Shown: in pieces, positions 10,005 through 18,674 of the stretch
Layout: each line of letters starts with the position of its first letter
Numbering within the stretch: position 1 is the stretch's first letter
Assembly (NCBI RefSeq): GCF_000426285.1
Contig: NZ_AUFB01000006.1
Span: forward strand, 186,001-250,000
Direction of reading: 5' to 3'
From: Rhizobium leucaenae USDA 9039
GTDB lineage: Bacteria; Pseudomonadota; Alphaproteobacteria; Rhizobiales; Rhizobiaceae
DNA length: 64,000 nucleotides
Position numbers and translations under genes: made by a program
Notes under the pieces: model-generated
Told to the model about the DNA's origin: nothing
Databases searched by the model: none
What the model saw: the letters and a program-made list of their open reading frames with translations, nothing else

Positions 10005-10204
10005 AACGTCCCATCATCCTTTCTGACTACAATCGATACAGTATGAGCTATTTCCGGATTAGGCTTAGCCGAAAAACAAGCGCGAAAGAACACTCTACGC
10101 AACTTTTCCGATAGAAAATCTTGCCGATTTTTTCGGAGAAGCCTGGGACGAGCAGGTTTGTACTATGCGCCCATTGCGAAATCGAAGGATTTGAGGCAGC
10201 GGCA

Positions 10205-10942
10205 CTAAACGCCGCGCTTGTTGCCCCAAAGAAGGACGTGCAACTGCGGCAAGACCCGCGCCTCGAACCATCCGTCTGATGTCACCTTGTCCACGAGCCA
10301 GCGCATTCGATCCATAATGCCGTCGATATCGATCGTCGCGTCATCCGCTTCAGGCGGAGGGGGCGTGTGATTGCCGGGCTGCAGATAGACCGGCAGATGC
10401 GGGAAGCGAGTGGCGGCATCGCGTGCATAGGCATAGTCGCGATCGTCAAAAACGACGAATCTCAATGCAATCTGCGGTCCGTCGGCCGCAGAGCAGAGAC
10501 AGTCGGCGAGCACATCCCAATCCGTTGCCATGCCGCTCGAAGGCGGCTTGGGGCTCAGCACCAGCACATCGAGATCGGCAAACCACGCCTTTGCGATACT
10601 CGCCTGCGTTTCCAGCGCAAACCTGTAGCCTTGATCATGGCCGCGAGCGATCAGGGGCCCGAGCGGCTGGATCGCCGGATTACCGCCCGAGAGCGACACC
10701 ATCAGCGGCTTCCCCCCGGAAAGCCGGATCACCTCTTGCCAGATCTCATCGACCGACATCGGCTGCCATTGATCGCGATATTCGCTGTCGACCGCGTGCA
10801 GCGTATCGCACCAGGAACAGCGATAATCGCAGCCGCCGGTCCGGACGAACACGGTCGGAAGCCCGATCAGTACCCCCTCGCCCTGGATTGTCGGTCCGAA
10901 TATCTCGCTGACGCGGATCGTGGTTTCGCGTGCCTCGCTCAT
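10205..10942 (-). CDS. queE: 7-carboxy-7-deazaguanine synthase QueE
   Basis: A radical SAM enzyme of 245 residues that contracts 6-carboxytetrahydropterin to 7-carboxy-7-deazaguanine, the third step towards preQ0 and queuosine. The N-terminal [12 protein letters not shown] and the cluster-binding C38-x3-C42-x2-C45 (CDYRCSWC) are typical, as are SGGNPAIQ and the glycine-rich strands after it. The frame stays open upstream, but ATG 10942 overlaps the queD stop as ATGA, so it is taken as the start. It is the last gene of the queC-queD-queE operon. Confidence 0.95.
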   Translation of the reverse strand: MSEARETTIRVSEIFGPTIQGEGVLIGLPTVFVRTGGCDYRCSWCDTLHAVDSEYRDQWQPMSVDEIWQEVIRLSGGKPLMVSLSGGNPAIQPLGPLIARGHDQGYRFALETQASIAKAWFADLDVLVLSPKPPSSGMATDWDVLADCLCSAADGPQIALRFVVFDDRDYAYARDAATRFPHLPVYLQPGNHTPPPPEADDATIDIDGIMDRMRWLVDKVTSDGWFEARVLPQLHVLLWGNKRGV

Positions 10943-11295
10943 GGCCGATATTCCGCCCAGGTCTTCGGCGTTTCGCTGATGCGCACCGCCGATGTCTCGG
11001 GCAGACGCTGCTTGCACCAGTCATAGAAGTGCTTGGCCAGAAATTCCGATGTCACACGGTCATGACCGAGAACTTCGTTCAGATGACGATGATCGAAATG
11101 CTCGTCGATATAGCGCTTCAGCGGCGCAAGCTCATGATAATCGCGGACGAAACCGTCGGCATCGAGCTCGGCAGCCGAAAGCTCCACCTCGACGATATAG
11201 TTGTGCCCGTGCAGCCGGGCGCATTGATGATCGGCCGGAAGATGGGTGAGTTGATGCGAGGCGGAGAAATGAAATTGCTTGGTGATGCGGAACAT
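10939..11295 (-). CDS. queD: 6-carboxy-5,6,7,8-tetrahydropterin synthase QueD
   Basis: A 118-residue member of the PTPS/QueD family. It converts 7,8-dihydroneopterin triphosphate to 6-carboxytetrahydropterin. The zinc histidines are in FSASHQL and [10 protein letters not shown], the catalytic Cys lies just before the second pair ([11 protein letters not shown]), and DHRHLNE is the usual later motif. It overlaps both neighbours: its ATG shares bases with the queC TAA and its TGA with the queE ATG, so translation of the operon is tightly coupled. Confidence 0.95.
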   Translation of the reverse strand: MFRITKQFHFSASHQLTHLPADHQCARLHGHNYIVEVELSAAELDADGFVRDYHELAPLKRYIDEHFDHRHLNEVLGHDRVTSEFLAKHFYDWCKQRLPETSAVRISETPKTWAEYRP

Positions 11296-12005
11296 TACTT
11301 CGCCTCCTCGGCCGAATAGCCGGCCGTCGCAGCCACCCAGAAATCCGGATCGTCATATTCCGTCGGATCGTCGACACCGGCGAGATGGAAGGCCTCGCGC
11401 CGTTCGACGCAGGTGCCGCAGCGGCCGCAGTGCCGCATGCCGCCTTTATAGCAAGACCAGGTCTCGGCAAACGGCGTGCCGTTCTTCGCGCCGTCGGCCA
11501 CGATGTCCGCCTTGGAGATGTTCACATAGGGCGCATAGAGCGAAACGCTGGCATAACCATCGAGAGCGTGGTTCTGCATCTGCTGAAACGCGTCGATGAA
11601 ACCCGGCCGGCAATCCGGATAGATGAAATGATCGCCGCCATGAACGGCAACGGCGACCGCATCCGCTTTCTGCGCGGCGGCAAGGCCGAAGGCGATCGCG
11701 AGCATGATGGCATTGCGGTTCGGGACGACGGTCGCCTTCATCGTTTCCTCGGCATAGTGTCCGTCCGGCACCTCGACGTTATCTGTCAAGGCCGATCCTG
11801 TCAGGTGTGCGCCGATGGCCGTGATATCGATGACGTGATGCGGCACACCAAGGCGAGCGGCGCAGGCAGCAGCAAAATCCAGCTCCTTGCGGTGCCGCTG
11901 GCCGTAATCGAACGAGACGAGGCCAATAAGGTGATGTTCGGCAGCGACCTTATGGGCGAGCGAAACGGAATCCAATCCGCCGGAGCAGATGACGATAGTC
12001 TTCAT
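11295..12005 (-). CDS. queC: 7-cyano-7-deazaguanine synthase QueC
   Basis: A 236-residue ATP-dependent ligase that turns 7-carboxy-7-deazaguanine and ammonia into preQ0. The PP-loop SGGLDS is at residues 8-13 and the C-terminal zinc site is seen in SCYKGGMRHCGRCGTC. ATG 12005 is used because AGGGAC lies about eight bases upstream and the protein then begins MKTIVICSGG as in relatives. It leads the queCDE operon. I could not make out a preQ1 riboswitch in the short leader. Confidence 0.95.
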   Translation of the reverse strand: MKTIVICSGGLDSVSLAHKVAAEHHLIGLVSFDYGQRHRKELDFAAACAARLGVPHHVIDITAIGAHLTGSALTDNVEVPDGHYAEETMKATVVPNRNAIMLAIAFGLAAAQKADAVAVAVHGGDHFIYPDCRPGFIDAFQQMQNHALDGYASVSLYAPYVNISKADIVADGAKNGTPFAETWSCYKGGMRHCGRCGTCVERREAFHLAGVDDPTEYDDPDFWVAATAGYSAEEAK

Positions 12006-12276
12006 AATTTGAGGTCCCTTGTTTTGACCGGGTGGGCTGCGACCGGATAGTTGAGCTTTCAAAAGCTATGCCGGGGTCACTAGCAGCAGACCCTGTCAGA
12101 AGCAAGGCGCGCGATCACCAAAATGAGTTCGCCGCCGGTGTCGGCGACGGCCGCTGCTCCATCTAAATCGATCTCGACCGTGATTATTGGCATTTTTGTT
12201 GCTCAGACAAGTTTTGCCGCAGAAACCTATCTGGACTTCGCCAGCTTTTGTTAAGCAGGCGAGCCGTTCCGGCTTT

Positions 12277-12636
12277 TCAACGCTCGACACTGCCTCGATC
12301 ACGAAACCTGTTCTGAAAATGATTGCCGCCACGCCGAGCGTCGATACAGTCCGGATAGGATCGGTTCGTTGGCGTGGTGTTGGTATTGGTGTTGACGTCA
12401 GGCAGCGTTGTCGTCGACGAGGACGTCGGCTGGGTCGTGCTGCCGAAGTTGGGAAAATCGATGGAGGATCCCGGGCTGCTGGAGCCTTCCGCGGCCTTGC
12501 CCTGCGCACTCGCCTGCGACAGCAGCCAGCTTCCATTCTGAGGATCGCCGCCGAAAGCGGGATTGATTGGCTTGTAGACGAACTGGGAAGCCGAAGCAGC
12601 ACTGGCAATCGATGCGATCGCGATGACAGCGCCTCC
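12277..12636 (-). pseudogene. CsgF-like fragment (curli assembly), 5' truncated
   Basis: On the minus strand a signal-peptide-like run (VIAIASIASAASA) is followed by QFVYKPINPAFGGDPQNGS and WLLSQASAQGK, which match the start of mature CsgF, the outer-membrane curli-subunit secretion helper. A Ser/Thr/Asn-rich stretch follows. No ATG, GTG or TTG sits at a sensible place before the signal peptide; the only in-frame start is a TTG at 12888 inside unrelated sequence. I see no csgE, csgG or curlin gene nearby. I read it as a remnant; an intact divergent gene using an odd start is less likely. Confidence 0.5.
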
Positions 12637-12645
12637 AGTGCGACG

Positions 12646-12846
12646 ATGGACGTAAGCCGCTGTACGTTGCAGGGCTGCCTCGTCGAAACCAATGTCGAGA
12701 ATGCCCTCCTCGATGCCATGAAGACGAAACCCGCCGCCACCGTGACCGTGACGACTCCGGATGGGAAAAACATACCGATCAAGCTGTCGCTCGACGGCTT
12801 TCCCGAAGCATTCGCGGCGATGAAAGCCGCAGACCGCGGCAAGTAA
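12646..12846 (+). pseudogene. IalB-like C-terminal fragment (invasion-associated locus B family)
   Basis: The last 66 codons of an open frame read like the C-terminal half of IalB-family exported proteins: a Cys pair in SRCTLQGCLVE, then VTVTTPDGKNIPIKLSLDGF. The open frame upstream of 12646 does not resemble the family and overlaps the CsgF-like fragment on the other strand, so the N-terminal half appears lost. The fragment begins about 10 bases from the signal-peptide end of that opposite-strand fragment, suggesting a rearrangement point. Confidence 0.45.
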
Positions 12847-13055
12847 CTCCACCCCCGCCAAGCGCACATGATCCCGCCTGCATCGCAATAGCGGCAGGCG
12901 GGTAATCCTATTTGGGTATATAACCTCGCTTGACGCCTTAAGCTTTATTCTTAAGCTAAACTCTTATCAGGCAAGGCAAACAAATATTTAGTATTTAAAG
13001 CCTATAATTATCGAATATTAAGGCATGACCTAGCCAATCCTAAATTATTGAAAGA

Positions 13056-13979
13056 ATGTTGGCGCTTATGGCCTTCACAGCAAAAGAACTCAGTCAAGAC
13101 GAAGATTTCCTGTCCGCTATATTGCACAGCGCACATGAACTTATGGCGATCTATGATGAGAACCCGCGCATCGCCTCGATCTTTGCCGCGCAGCAAAGGT
13201 GGCTTCTGGCGCATGCCGGCTATGCTCTCTTTCTCGGCTATCCCGACGATCCCACGCCGGGGCTCTATAGCGGCCGGTTTGTCGATTTCGCGGTCAAGTA
13301 TAAAATCGCGAGCCATAATACGGCGGCGGCATTCCTGAAGGAAATGATCGCCTATCGCTTCGTACGGCCGGTCGCCGGCAGCTCCGACCGCCGCATCACC
13401 TTACTTGAGCCCACCGAAACGACCCGCGAATACATGGCCCGCTGGATCTATACGCATCTGCTGGTTCTGGATGCGCTTGACGGCGGCGACAGGATGGCAA
13501 GGACGACCGTCGATCCCAGTTCGGTGCTGCGCATGCAGCCTAAGATCGCCAAGATGATCCTCGACAGCGAAAGCCTGAAGAACCCGGGCGTAACCTTCGC
13601 TCTGTTCAACTGGGCGACCTCCGGCGGCGTGGTGATGGACTATCTGATCTCCCGAATCAGCAAGCTCGATCCCACCTCGGACAAGGTCCTGATCGGCCCG
13701 ATCTCACCGAAGGTCATCCAGAGTCAGTTCATGATTTCGAGCGCGCATTTGAAGCGACTTTTGAAACAGGCGACAGAACTCGGAAGCGTCGGCTGGGCCG
13801 GTGCCCCTGGAAAAAGCAGTTTCTGGCTTTCCCGAAACTTCGTCTCCGAATACTGGAACTATCAAGCCGAGAAATACGCAATCGTCGATACAGTCAGCCA
13901 AACAGTGCTCGGCCAGCTTGGTTATTCAGCCAAATTCGGCGAAGAGCTTCTTCCCCGCGCGCTGGCAATTTCCGCATAA
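13056..13979 (+). CDS. Conserved-type hypothetical protein, possible winged-helix regulator
   Basis: A 307-residue soluble protein that I do not recognise with certainty. An alternative ATG at 13068 (MAFTAKEL) is possible; GAAAGA directly before 13056 would suit the later start better. There is no signal peptide or membrane span. Residues about 75-135 (KYKIASHNTAAAFLKEMIAY, RRITLLEPTETTREYMARWI) and about 220-260 (SSAHLKRLLKQATELGSVGW) could be two winged-helix units of MarR-like type, which would make it a DNA-binding regulator. It stands alone, preceded by an AT-rich leader (12870-13055) with repeated CTTAAG. Function unknown. Confidence 0.75.
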   Translation: MLALMAFTAKELSQDEDFLSAILHSAHELMAIYDENPRIASIFAAQQRWLLAHAGYALFLGYPDDPTPGLYSGRFVDFAVKYKIASHNTAAAFLKEMIAYRFVRPVAGSSDRRITLLEPTETTREYMARWIYTHLLVLDALDGGDRMARTTVDPSSVLRMQPKIAKMILDSESLKNPGVTFALFNWATSGGVVMDYLISRISKLDPTSDKVLIGPISPKVIQSQFMISSAHLKRLLKQATELGSVGWAGAPGKSSFWLSRNFVSEYWNYQAEKYAIVDTVSQTVLGQLGYSAKFGEELLPRALAISA

Positions 13980-14077
13980 AAGAAGAGGGCGCCGAACGGG
14001 ATCCGATGGATTCGGATCCCAAGCGCAGGGCTTCAAGGAGATGAAGCCTGCCCAAGCGCGGCAAAGCTCGATGGTGC

Positions 14078-14248
14078 TCAGCGCGTATTGAGGCCGGTGC
14101 CCGGCACAGAGGTTATCTTGTCGGCCCCATCGAGCCCAGGCACCAGCTTTACAGGCGAGCGCTCGACCTGCATCAGCCGCCATTCATTTTCCAGACGATC
14201 GACTACATGTACGGGTATTTCTTTCCGTACGGTTTCACGCTCTTGCAT
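14078..14248 (-). CDS. Small hypothetical protein, 56 residues
   Basis: A short frame starting MQERETVRKEIPVHVVDRLE and ending GTGLNTR. The start ATG 14248 is preceded on this strand by GGGAGG at five bases' distance, a strong ribosome site, and the composition is not repetitive. No signal peptide or membrane span. The upstream region carries two palindromes (about 14317-14354) that could be operators. Not recognised; confidence rests on the ribosome site and coding-like composition. Confidence 0.55.
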   Translation of the reverse strand: MQERETVRKEIPVHVVDRLENEWRLMQVERSPVKLVPGLDGADKITSVPGTGLNTR

Positions 14249-14563
14249 CGAGGCCTCCCCTGCCGTTGATATTCTTTGAATGCCACGGCAGAAATGCTTT
14301 GTAAATTAGAGTATTAAAACGTTTAAACGATTGAATTTATTTTAATCGATTAAAGATGTGAATACTTGCAGAAATGCTAATTAGAAATGCGCCTTAAGGA
14401 TTTCCCGAATTTATTTATTGCGCTCCCAACATCGCTTTCGGACGAAAGTGACGGCATAGGGTCAACCAATTTCGATGGAGATTCGGCGCGCGAACGGGCA
14501 GCCTATGTTTGACAATCGGCGCTGAGACTGAAACGGTCGCCCGATATTGGATGACGGCGGCTC
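14249..14563. promoter_or_regulatory. AT-rich intergenic region with LacI-like palindromes
   Basis: A 315-base gap between the small minus-strand gene and the kinase 3' end. It holds TTTAATCGATTAAA (14341-14354), a perfect 14-bp palindrome with the central CG usual in LacI-family operators, and AAACGTTT / GTTTAAAC (14317-14328), a second overlapping pair of palindromes. No lacI-type gene is in the window. Confidence 0.4.
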
Positions 14564-15832
14564 TCAACCGGCGGCGAGTTTATCGCCACGGCTGTTGAAT
14601 GTGACCACCTGCTCCAATCCCCTCGGCTGCCGATTGCGCACGGTGATCTCGCCTTCGAACCTGGAAACGATTTCCTTGGCGATGGCCATTCCGAGGCCGG
14701 CGCCTGGGAAAGACCGCTGCCGTGCGATATCGATGCGAAAAAAGGGCTCGAAGACCTGGCTCAGGCGGCCTTCGGGAATACCAGGTCCTGTGTCGACAAT
14801 GGTGACCATGGCTTTGTCGCCGGTGTGCGTGACCGCGACGATTGCCGATTCACCATGCGTCGCAGCGTTGATCAGGAGATTGCGCAGCGCCCTCGTGATC
14901 GCCAAACGGCCCGCGCAAATCGTTACGGTCTGCAGTTCGCCGGCTTTGATTGCCATGCCCATCGATGTGAGCTCCGTCACGATATTTGCGACGATCGTAT
15001 CGAGCCTTACGCACTGCAGGCTGTCCCTGGAGATTTCTTCCCGCACCAAGCCGATGGCGCTGTCGGCGATCGTGTCGAGTTCTTCGAGGTCGGCGAGCCA
15101 TTTCTGCCGATCTTCGTCATCCTTGATGAATTCAGCACGCAACCGCATGCGCGTCATGGGTGTTCTAAGGTCATGTCCGGCGGCCGCGACCAGTCGCATT
15201 CGGCTCTCGGTGGCAGCTTTCACTCGGGCTGACAGTTCATTGAGCGCCCGTGCCGTGACGCGAATTTCACCCGGACCGGTTTCCGGAACGTGCGGCAGCG
15301 TTCCGTCCGGGCCGATCTCGGCCGAGGCCCGCTCAAGCAGGCGAAGCGGCTTCATGATCTTCGATGCGGCAAATATGGAAATCAGCACGCTTCCCGTGAT
15401 GATGAGGCCGAGCCAGCCCGCGAGATTCTTCCATCCGCCGGGCGGTGGACCGAGTTCCGGGATCGGCATCACCATCCAATTGCCGTCTGGGAGCCTCAGA
15501 GAGGCAATCGTGGCACGGGACGATGGGCGGGATACGATCGCTGGCCGGGGGTCCCCAGTGCGAAGCAGGCTTTCCATCAGAAATCCGGAAAGCGGTTCAT
15601 CGCTGTGCCCGCCGGCGGGAACAGCAGCTATAACTACGCCAGCAGAGATCGCCGCAGCCCTGTCGGCCTCCGCAAGTTTTGCAAGTATGGATAACTGGCG
15701 CGCCATCGGCTCCATGGTGCTTTCCGGCTTGGGCCCTCGCATCACAAGGCTCGCCACGAAGGAGGAGGTGATAACCACCAGAACAATGGCCGTCAGCAAG
15801 AGAAGCGCCAGGCGGGCGCCGAGAGACTTCAT
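14564..15832 (-). CDS. Sensor histidine kinase (HAMP-HisKA-HATPase)
   Basis: A 422-residue inner-membrane kinase of EnvZ type. The N-terminal helix (about 8-30) and a second one (about 138-158) enclose a periplasmic sensor of about 105 residues with no family I recognise; a HAMP linker follows. The phosphoacceptor is H220 in AAAGHDLRTPMTRMR, and the ATP-binding domain shows N-box NLLINAATHG, DTGPGIP and GAGLGMAIAKEIV. Its ATG overlaps the stop of the response-regulator frame upstream as ATGA, so the pair is co-translated. The partner regulator is frameshifted, so the pathway may be broken or the break may be a sequencing error. Confidence 0.9.
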   Translation of the reverse strand: MKSLGARLALLLLTAIVLVVITSSFVASLVMRGPKPESTMEPMARQLSILAKLAEADRAAAISAGVVIAAVPAGGHSDEPLSGFLMESLLRTGDPRPAIVSRPSSRATIASLRLPDGNWMVMPIPELGPPPGGWKNLAGWLGLIITGSVLISIFAASKIMKPLRLLERASAEIGPDGTLPHVPETGPGEIRVTARALNELSARVKAATESRMRLVAAAGHDLRTPMTRMRLRAEFIKDDEDRQKWLADLEELDTIADSAIGLVREEISRDSLQCVRLDTIVANIVTELTSMGMAIKAGELQTVTICAGRLAITRALRNLLINAATHGESAIVAVTHTGDKAMVTIVDTGPGIPEGRLSQVFEPFFRIDIARQRSFPGAGLGMAIAKEIVSRFEGEITVRNRQPRGLEQVVTFNSRGDKLAAG

Positions 15833-16564
15833 GGATCGCTCTTGACAGCCGTTACCGGGACAACGAGCTGATAACCGCCGTTTCGAACAGTTCTGAACAC
15901 CGGCTCTTCGGCCGTCTCTCCCAGCTTGCGACGCAATCGGCTCATCAGCACGTCGATCGAACGATCGGCCGGATCGCGATCGCGTCCCTGCGTCAGGTCG
16001 AGCAGTTGGTCTCGGGACAGCAACCGCCCGGCTCGTTCGATAAAGGCCTTGAGCAGATCGAATTCAGCTCCGGTCAGCGAAATAATCTCGCCATTATCCC
16101 TCGTAACGCGGCGAAGCTGCGGATCGAGCGTCATCTCGGCAAAATGAAAGCGGCGCTGCTCCGGCTCCGAAGAGATGTCCTCATTTACGGCGCAGGACCG
16201 CGCGGATGCGCGCTGCTAGCTCTCGCGGGTTGAACGGCTTGCCGAGATAGTCATCCGCACCGATCTCAAGCCCCAAGATCCGATCTATGTCTTCCTTCAG
16301 AGCAGTCAGGAGAATGACCGGGACACGGGGGCGGCGGTTTCGCAGATCGCGGCAAAGATCAAGGCCCGATCCATCGGGCAGCATGACGTCCAAAACGAGA
16401 AGATCCGGCGCGCGCCGATTGAGCACGTCATTGCAGCCGCGAAGATCACTTGTCGTCGAGACGCGAAAGCCCTGCTCCTCGAGATATCGGCTCAGAAGCG
16501 CGCGAATTTCATGGTCGTCATCGACAATCAAGATGTCAGACGCGGCGGTCACAGTCATAGCCAT
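15829..16564 (-). pseudogene. OmpR-family response regulator split by a frameshift
   Basis: Two frames together make one OmpR-type regulator. The first (16564-16181) is a complete receiver with phospho-acceptor D59 in DLLVLDVMLP and the conserved Thr and Lys (LLTALKED, GKPFNPREL), and it stops with TGA after AVLRRK. The second (16134-15829) is the winged-helix effector (LTGAEFDLLKAF, RSIDVLMSRLRRKLG, RTVRNGGYQLV). In the second frame the linker VNEDISSEPEQRRFHFAEM joins up near 16187, so one missing base (or two extra) there breaks the gene. It overlaps the kinase start by four bases. It may be a true mutation, a sequencing error, or two separately translated proteins. Confidence 0.8.
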
Positions 16565-16867
16565 CGTTCCATTTCTTAAGGCTTTTATACGAACTCCTCT
16601 CCAAAAGAAGGTTTTTCGCGGACGAAACCAGCGAAATCTCGCGCCGGAAACATTGGTTTACAAAAATCCTGACGTCGGAAATGTTGAGCAAAAAACAGGT
16701 CTGGTTCTCAACTGCCTTGAGCGCGGCCCCGACCGTTTGACAAAGGACCACTGTTGCCGGATCGTGAGTGCGAGGCGCCTGCAACAGCAGACGTTTCGTG
16801 AGCCGGCCACACGAACACGGTCCGGAGTTCGAGCCAAACATAGTCTCTACGACGCTGGGAGGATAAC
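16565..16867. other. Intergenic region without recognised features
   Basis: About 300 bases between the divergent response regulator and dodecin genes. It must hold both promoters, but I could not identify convincing elements. The short frames here have no ribosome sites and no family likeness. Confidence 0.4.
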
Positions 16868-17077
16868 GTGAACGATCATGTCTATAAGAAAGTGGAACTT
16901 ATCGGCAGTTCCAAAACCTCGGTGAACGACGCGATCGAAACTGCGATTTCGCGAGCCTCGAAGACCATGAGAAATCTCGACCGGTTCGAGGTGGATCAAA
17001 TCAGAGGGCACATCCGGGATGGCGCGGTCGCTCATTATCAGGTGGTGATGAAGGTCGGTTTCCGGATCGACGATTGA
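16868..17077 (+). CDS. Dodecin flavin-binding protein
   Basis: A 69-residue dodecin. Dodecins form 12-mers that store or buffer flavins in the cytoplasm. The whole chain fits the fold: KKVELIGSSKTSVNDAIETA (strand and helix), SRASKTMRNLDRFEV, then the strands GHIRDGAVAHYQVVMKVGF. The start is GTG 16868, with GGGAGG five bases upstream. It is a single gene. The window also carries ribB with an FMN riboswitch and flavin monooxygenase genes, but they are far away and no link is implied. Confidence 0.93.
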   Translation: MNDHVYKKVELIGSSKTSVNDAIETAISRASKTMRNLDRFEVDQIRGHIRDGAVAHYQVVMKVGFRIDD

Positions 17078-17408
17078 TGCGCTGAACAGTTCGTTCCTGC
17101 TGCGCGCGAATTGGCCGCGGGGGCTCGCGCCGCCCCCCGGGATGCGTGCGTTTGAATTTCAAACGTCGCAGAAAATTTAGACCGATACCATCCTTACTGG
17201 CAGAGGGTGACGCGCTCTGTCTGTAAAGCTGGTTCGAAGCGCCCATCCGCAACTGTCATCCGAGAATTGCTGCCTTAGTCGGCGTGAAGCGGCCGAGCAC
17301 GAAACACGAGCTGGCTCCGGCAGATGCGGGCTGCGGACAGGAGCTATCGACCGCCGTCGATAAGCACGATAGAAACCCGCTGAACGACAAAATAAGGTAT
17401 TTTTGGAA
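17078..17408. other. Intergenic region without recognised features
   Basis: About 330 GC-rich bases ahead of the dimethylargininase gene. TAAGG at 17393-17397 may serve as its ribosome site. No RNA gene, repeat or operator was recognised. Confidence 0.4.
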
Positions 17409-18212
17409 ATGTCCTCAGGCAATTCGGTTTATCATTTCAACTCCGCCATCGTTCGCGAACCATCGCGCTCGGTCGTTGACGGCCTGCGTGCCGGGGAGCA
17501 CGCCAGTCCGACCTATGAGCGCGTTAAGGCGGAGCATGATGATTATATCGCCGCCATGCGCGACGCTGGCGTTCGCGTGACCATCCTGCTGGCACTCGAA
17601 GCCTTTCCCGACTCCATCTTCGTCGAGGACCCCGCACTCGTATTTACCGAAGGGGCGATCCTGCTTCGTCCAGGTGCTGCAAGCCGCATGGGCGAAGCCG
17701 CGGCAATCGCACCCGCCTTGCGTGACATGTTCGACACCGTCCTCGATCTCCCAGGTGATGGATATGTGGATGGCGGCGATGTTCTGACGACGCCGCAAGG
17801 TGTCATGATCGGCCTTTCGGCACGAACCGACAAGACCGGCGCCGAAGCTCTCGCCGTCTGCATCGACAAGCTTGGCCGCAAGGCGAAGCTGGTTGCCACG
17901 CCCGAAGGCGTGCTTCATTTCAAGACCGACTGCTCGCTGCTGGACGAGGAAACGGTGCTCTCGACCGCCCGCCTTGCACGATCCGGCGTCTTCAAGGATT
18001 TCAAGCAGATCATCATTCCGGAAGGCGAAGAGGCGGCTGCGAATGCGCTGAGGGTCAATGACGTCCTCATGGTTCCTGCCGAGCATCCGCGTACGCTCGA
18101 TATGCTCGATAGGCTGGGCTATCGGATCGTGGCGATGAAGACCGCTGAAATCGGCAGGATCGATGCCGGGCTCTCCTGCCTGTCGCTGCGCTGGTATCGC
18201 AAGGGCGAATAG
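17409..18212 (+). CDS. Dimethylargininase / amidinotransferase-family hydrolase
   Basis: A 267-residue enzyme of the DDAH branch of the guanidino-group modifying superfamily, expected to hydrolyse N-omega-dimethylarginine to citrulline and dimethylamine, or a related guanidino compound. FVEDPALV carries the substrate-binding acid pair (E73/D74), GDGYVDGGDVL is the conserved Gly/Asp loop, H170 in EGVLHFKTD and C257 near the end (AGLSCLSLRW) are the catalytic pair. ATG 17409 is preferred; TTG 17403 two codons earlier is possible. Cytoplasmic and single. Substrate beyond the family is inferred. Confidence 0.87.
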   Translation: MSSGNSVYHFNSAIVREPSRSVVDGLRAGEHASPTYERVKAEHDDYIAAMRDAGVRVTILLALEAFPDSIFVEDPALVFTEGAILLRPGAASRMGEAAAIAPALRDMFDTVLDLPGDGYVDGGDVLTTPQGVMIGLSARTDKTGAEALAVCIDKLGRKAKLVATPEGVLHFKTDCSLLDEETVLSTARLARSGVFKDFKQIIIPEGEEAAANALRVNDVLMVPAEHPRTLDMLDRLGYRIVAMKTAEIGRIDAGLSCLSLRWYRKGE

Positions 18213-18264
18213 TCTCGATGGAGTCGCAGCGATCTCCTACGCATGGCACTCGTGCCCGGCGGCC

Positions 18265-18666
18265 TTAACTGGCTTCCTGGTCACCGGACTTTGACGCGAC
18301 CTCGCTCAAAGCCTTCTGAACCGCGTTAACCAAGGATGTCATCGAATAGGGTTTTTGAAGCCAGGCAAGCGGGCAGGCCGGGCCCGCCCGCTGGACGATC
18401 TCGTGGTCGGCGTGAGCCGTCGCGAAAATGCAGCGAATACCGTGGTCTTTGAAGAGCTCCAGCGCCGCATCTACGCCGTCGCGTTTGCCCGCAAGCCTTA
18501 TGTCCATGATCGCCAGGGCCGGCTGACGCGAAACGGCAAGGCGGATCGCCTCCTCGGCCGAGGCGGCGATGCCCGCCAATGAATATCCCGCAGCAACGAG
18601 GGTAGCCTCGACGTCCATGGCGATAAAAAAATCATCTTCGACAATGAGAATGGTACTATTGCTCAA
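18265..18666 (-). CDS. Receiver-only response regulator
   Basis: A 133-residue CheY-like receiver with no output domain. The acidic pocket is LIVEDDFF, the phospho-acceptor Asp lies in LAIMDIRLAG, and the conserved Lys is in WLQKPYS. It ends eight bases before the large HWE kinase frame on the same strand, so it is transcribed after that kinase and probably receives its phosphate. With the second receiver gene upstream of the kinase it makes a kinase with two stand-alone receivers. Confidence 0.9.
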   Translation of the reverse strand: MSNSTILIVEDDFFIAMDVEATLVAAGYSLAGIAASAEEAIRLAVSRQPALAIMDIRLAGKRDGVDAALELFKDHGIRCIFATAHADHEIVQRAGPACPLAWLQKPYSMTSLVNAVQKALSEVASKSGDQEAS

Positions 18667-18674
18667 GGCCAGGC

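Noticed and set aside
14547..15845. Long plus-strand frame of 432 codons
   Set aside because: It lies fully opposite the histidine kinase gene and has no family likeness; it comes from GC-rich third positions of the kinase.
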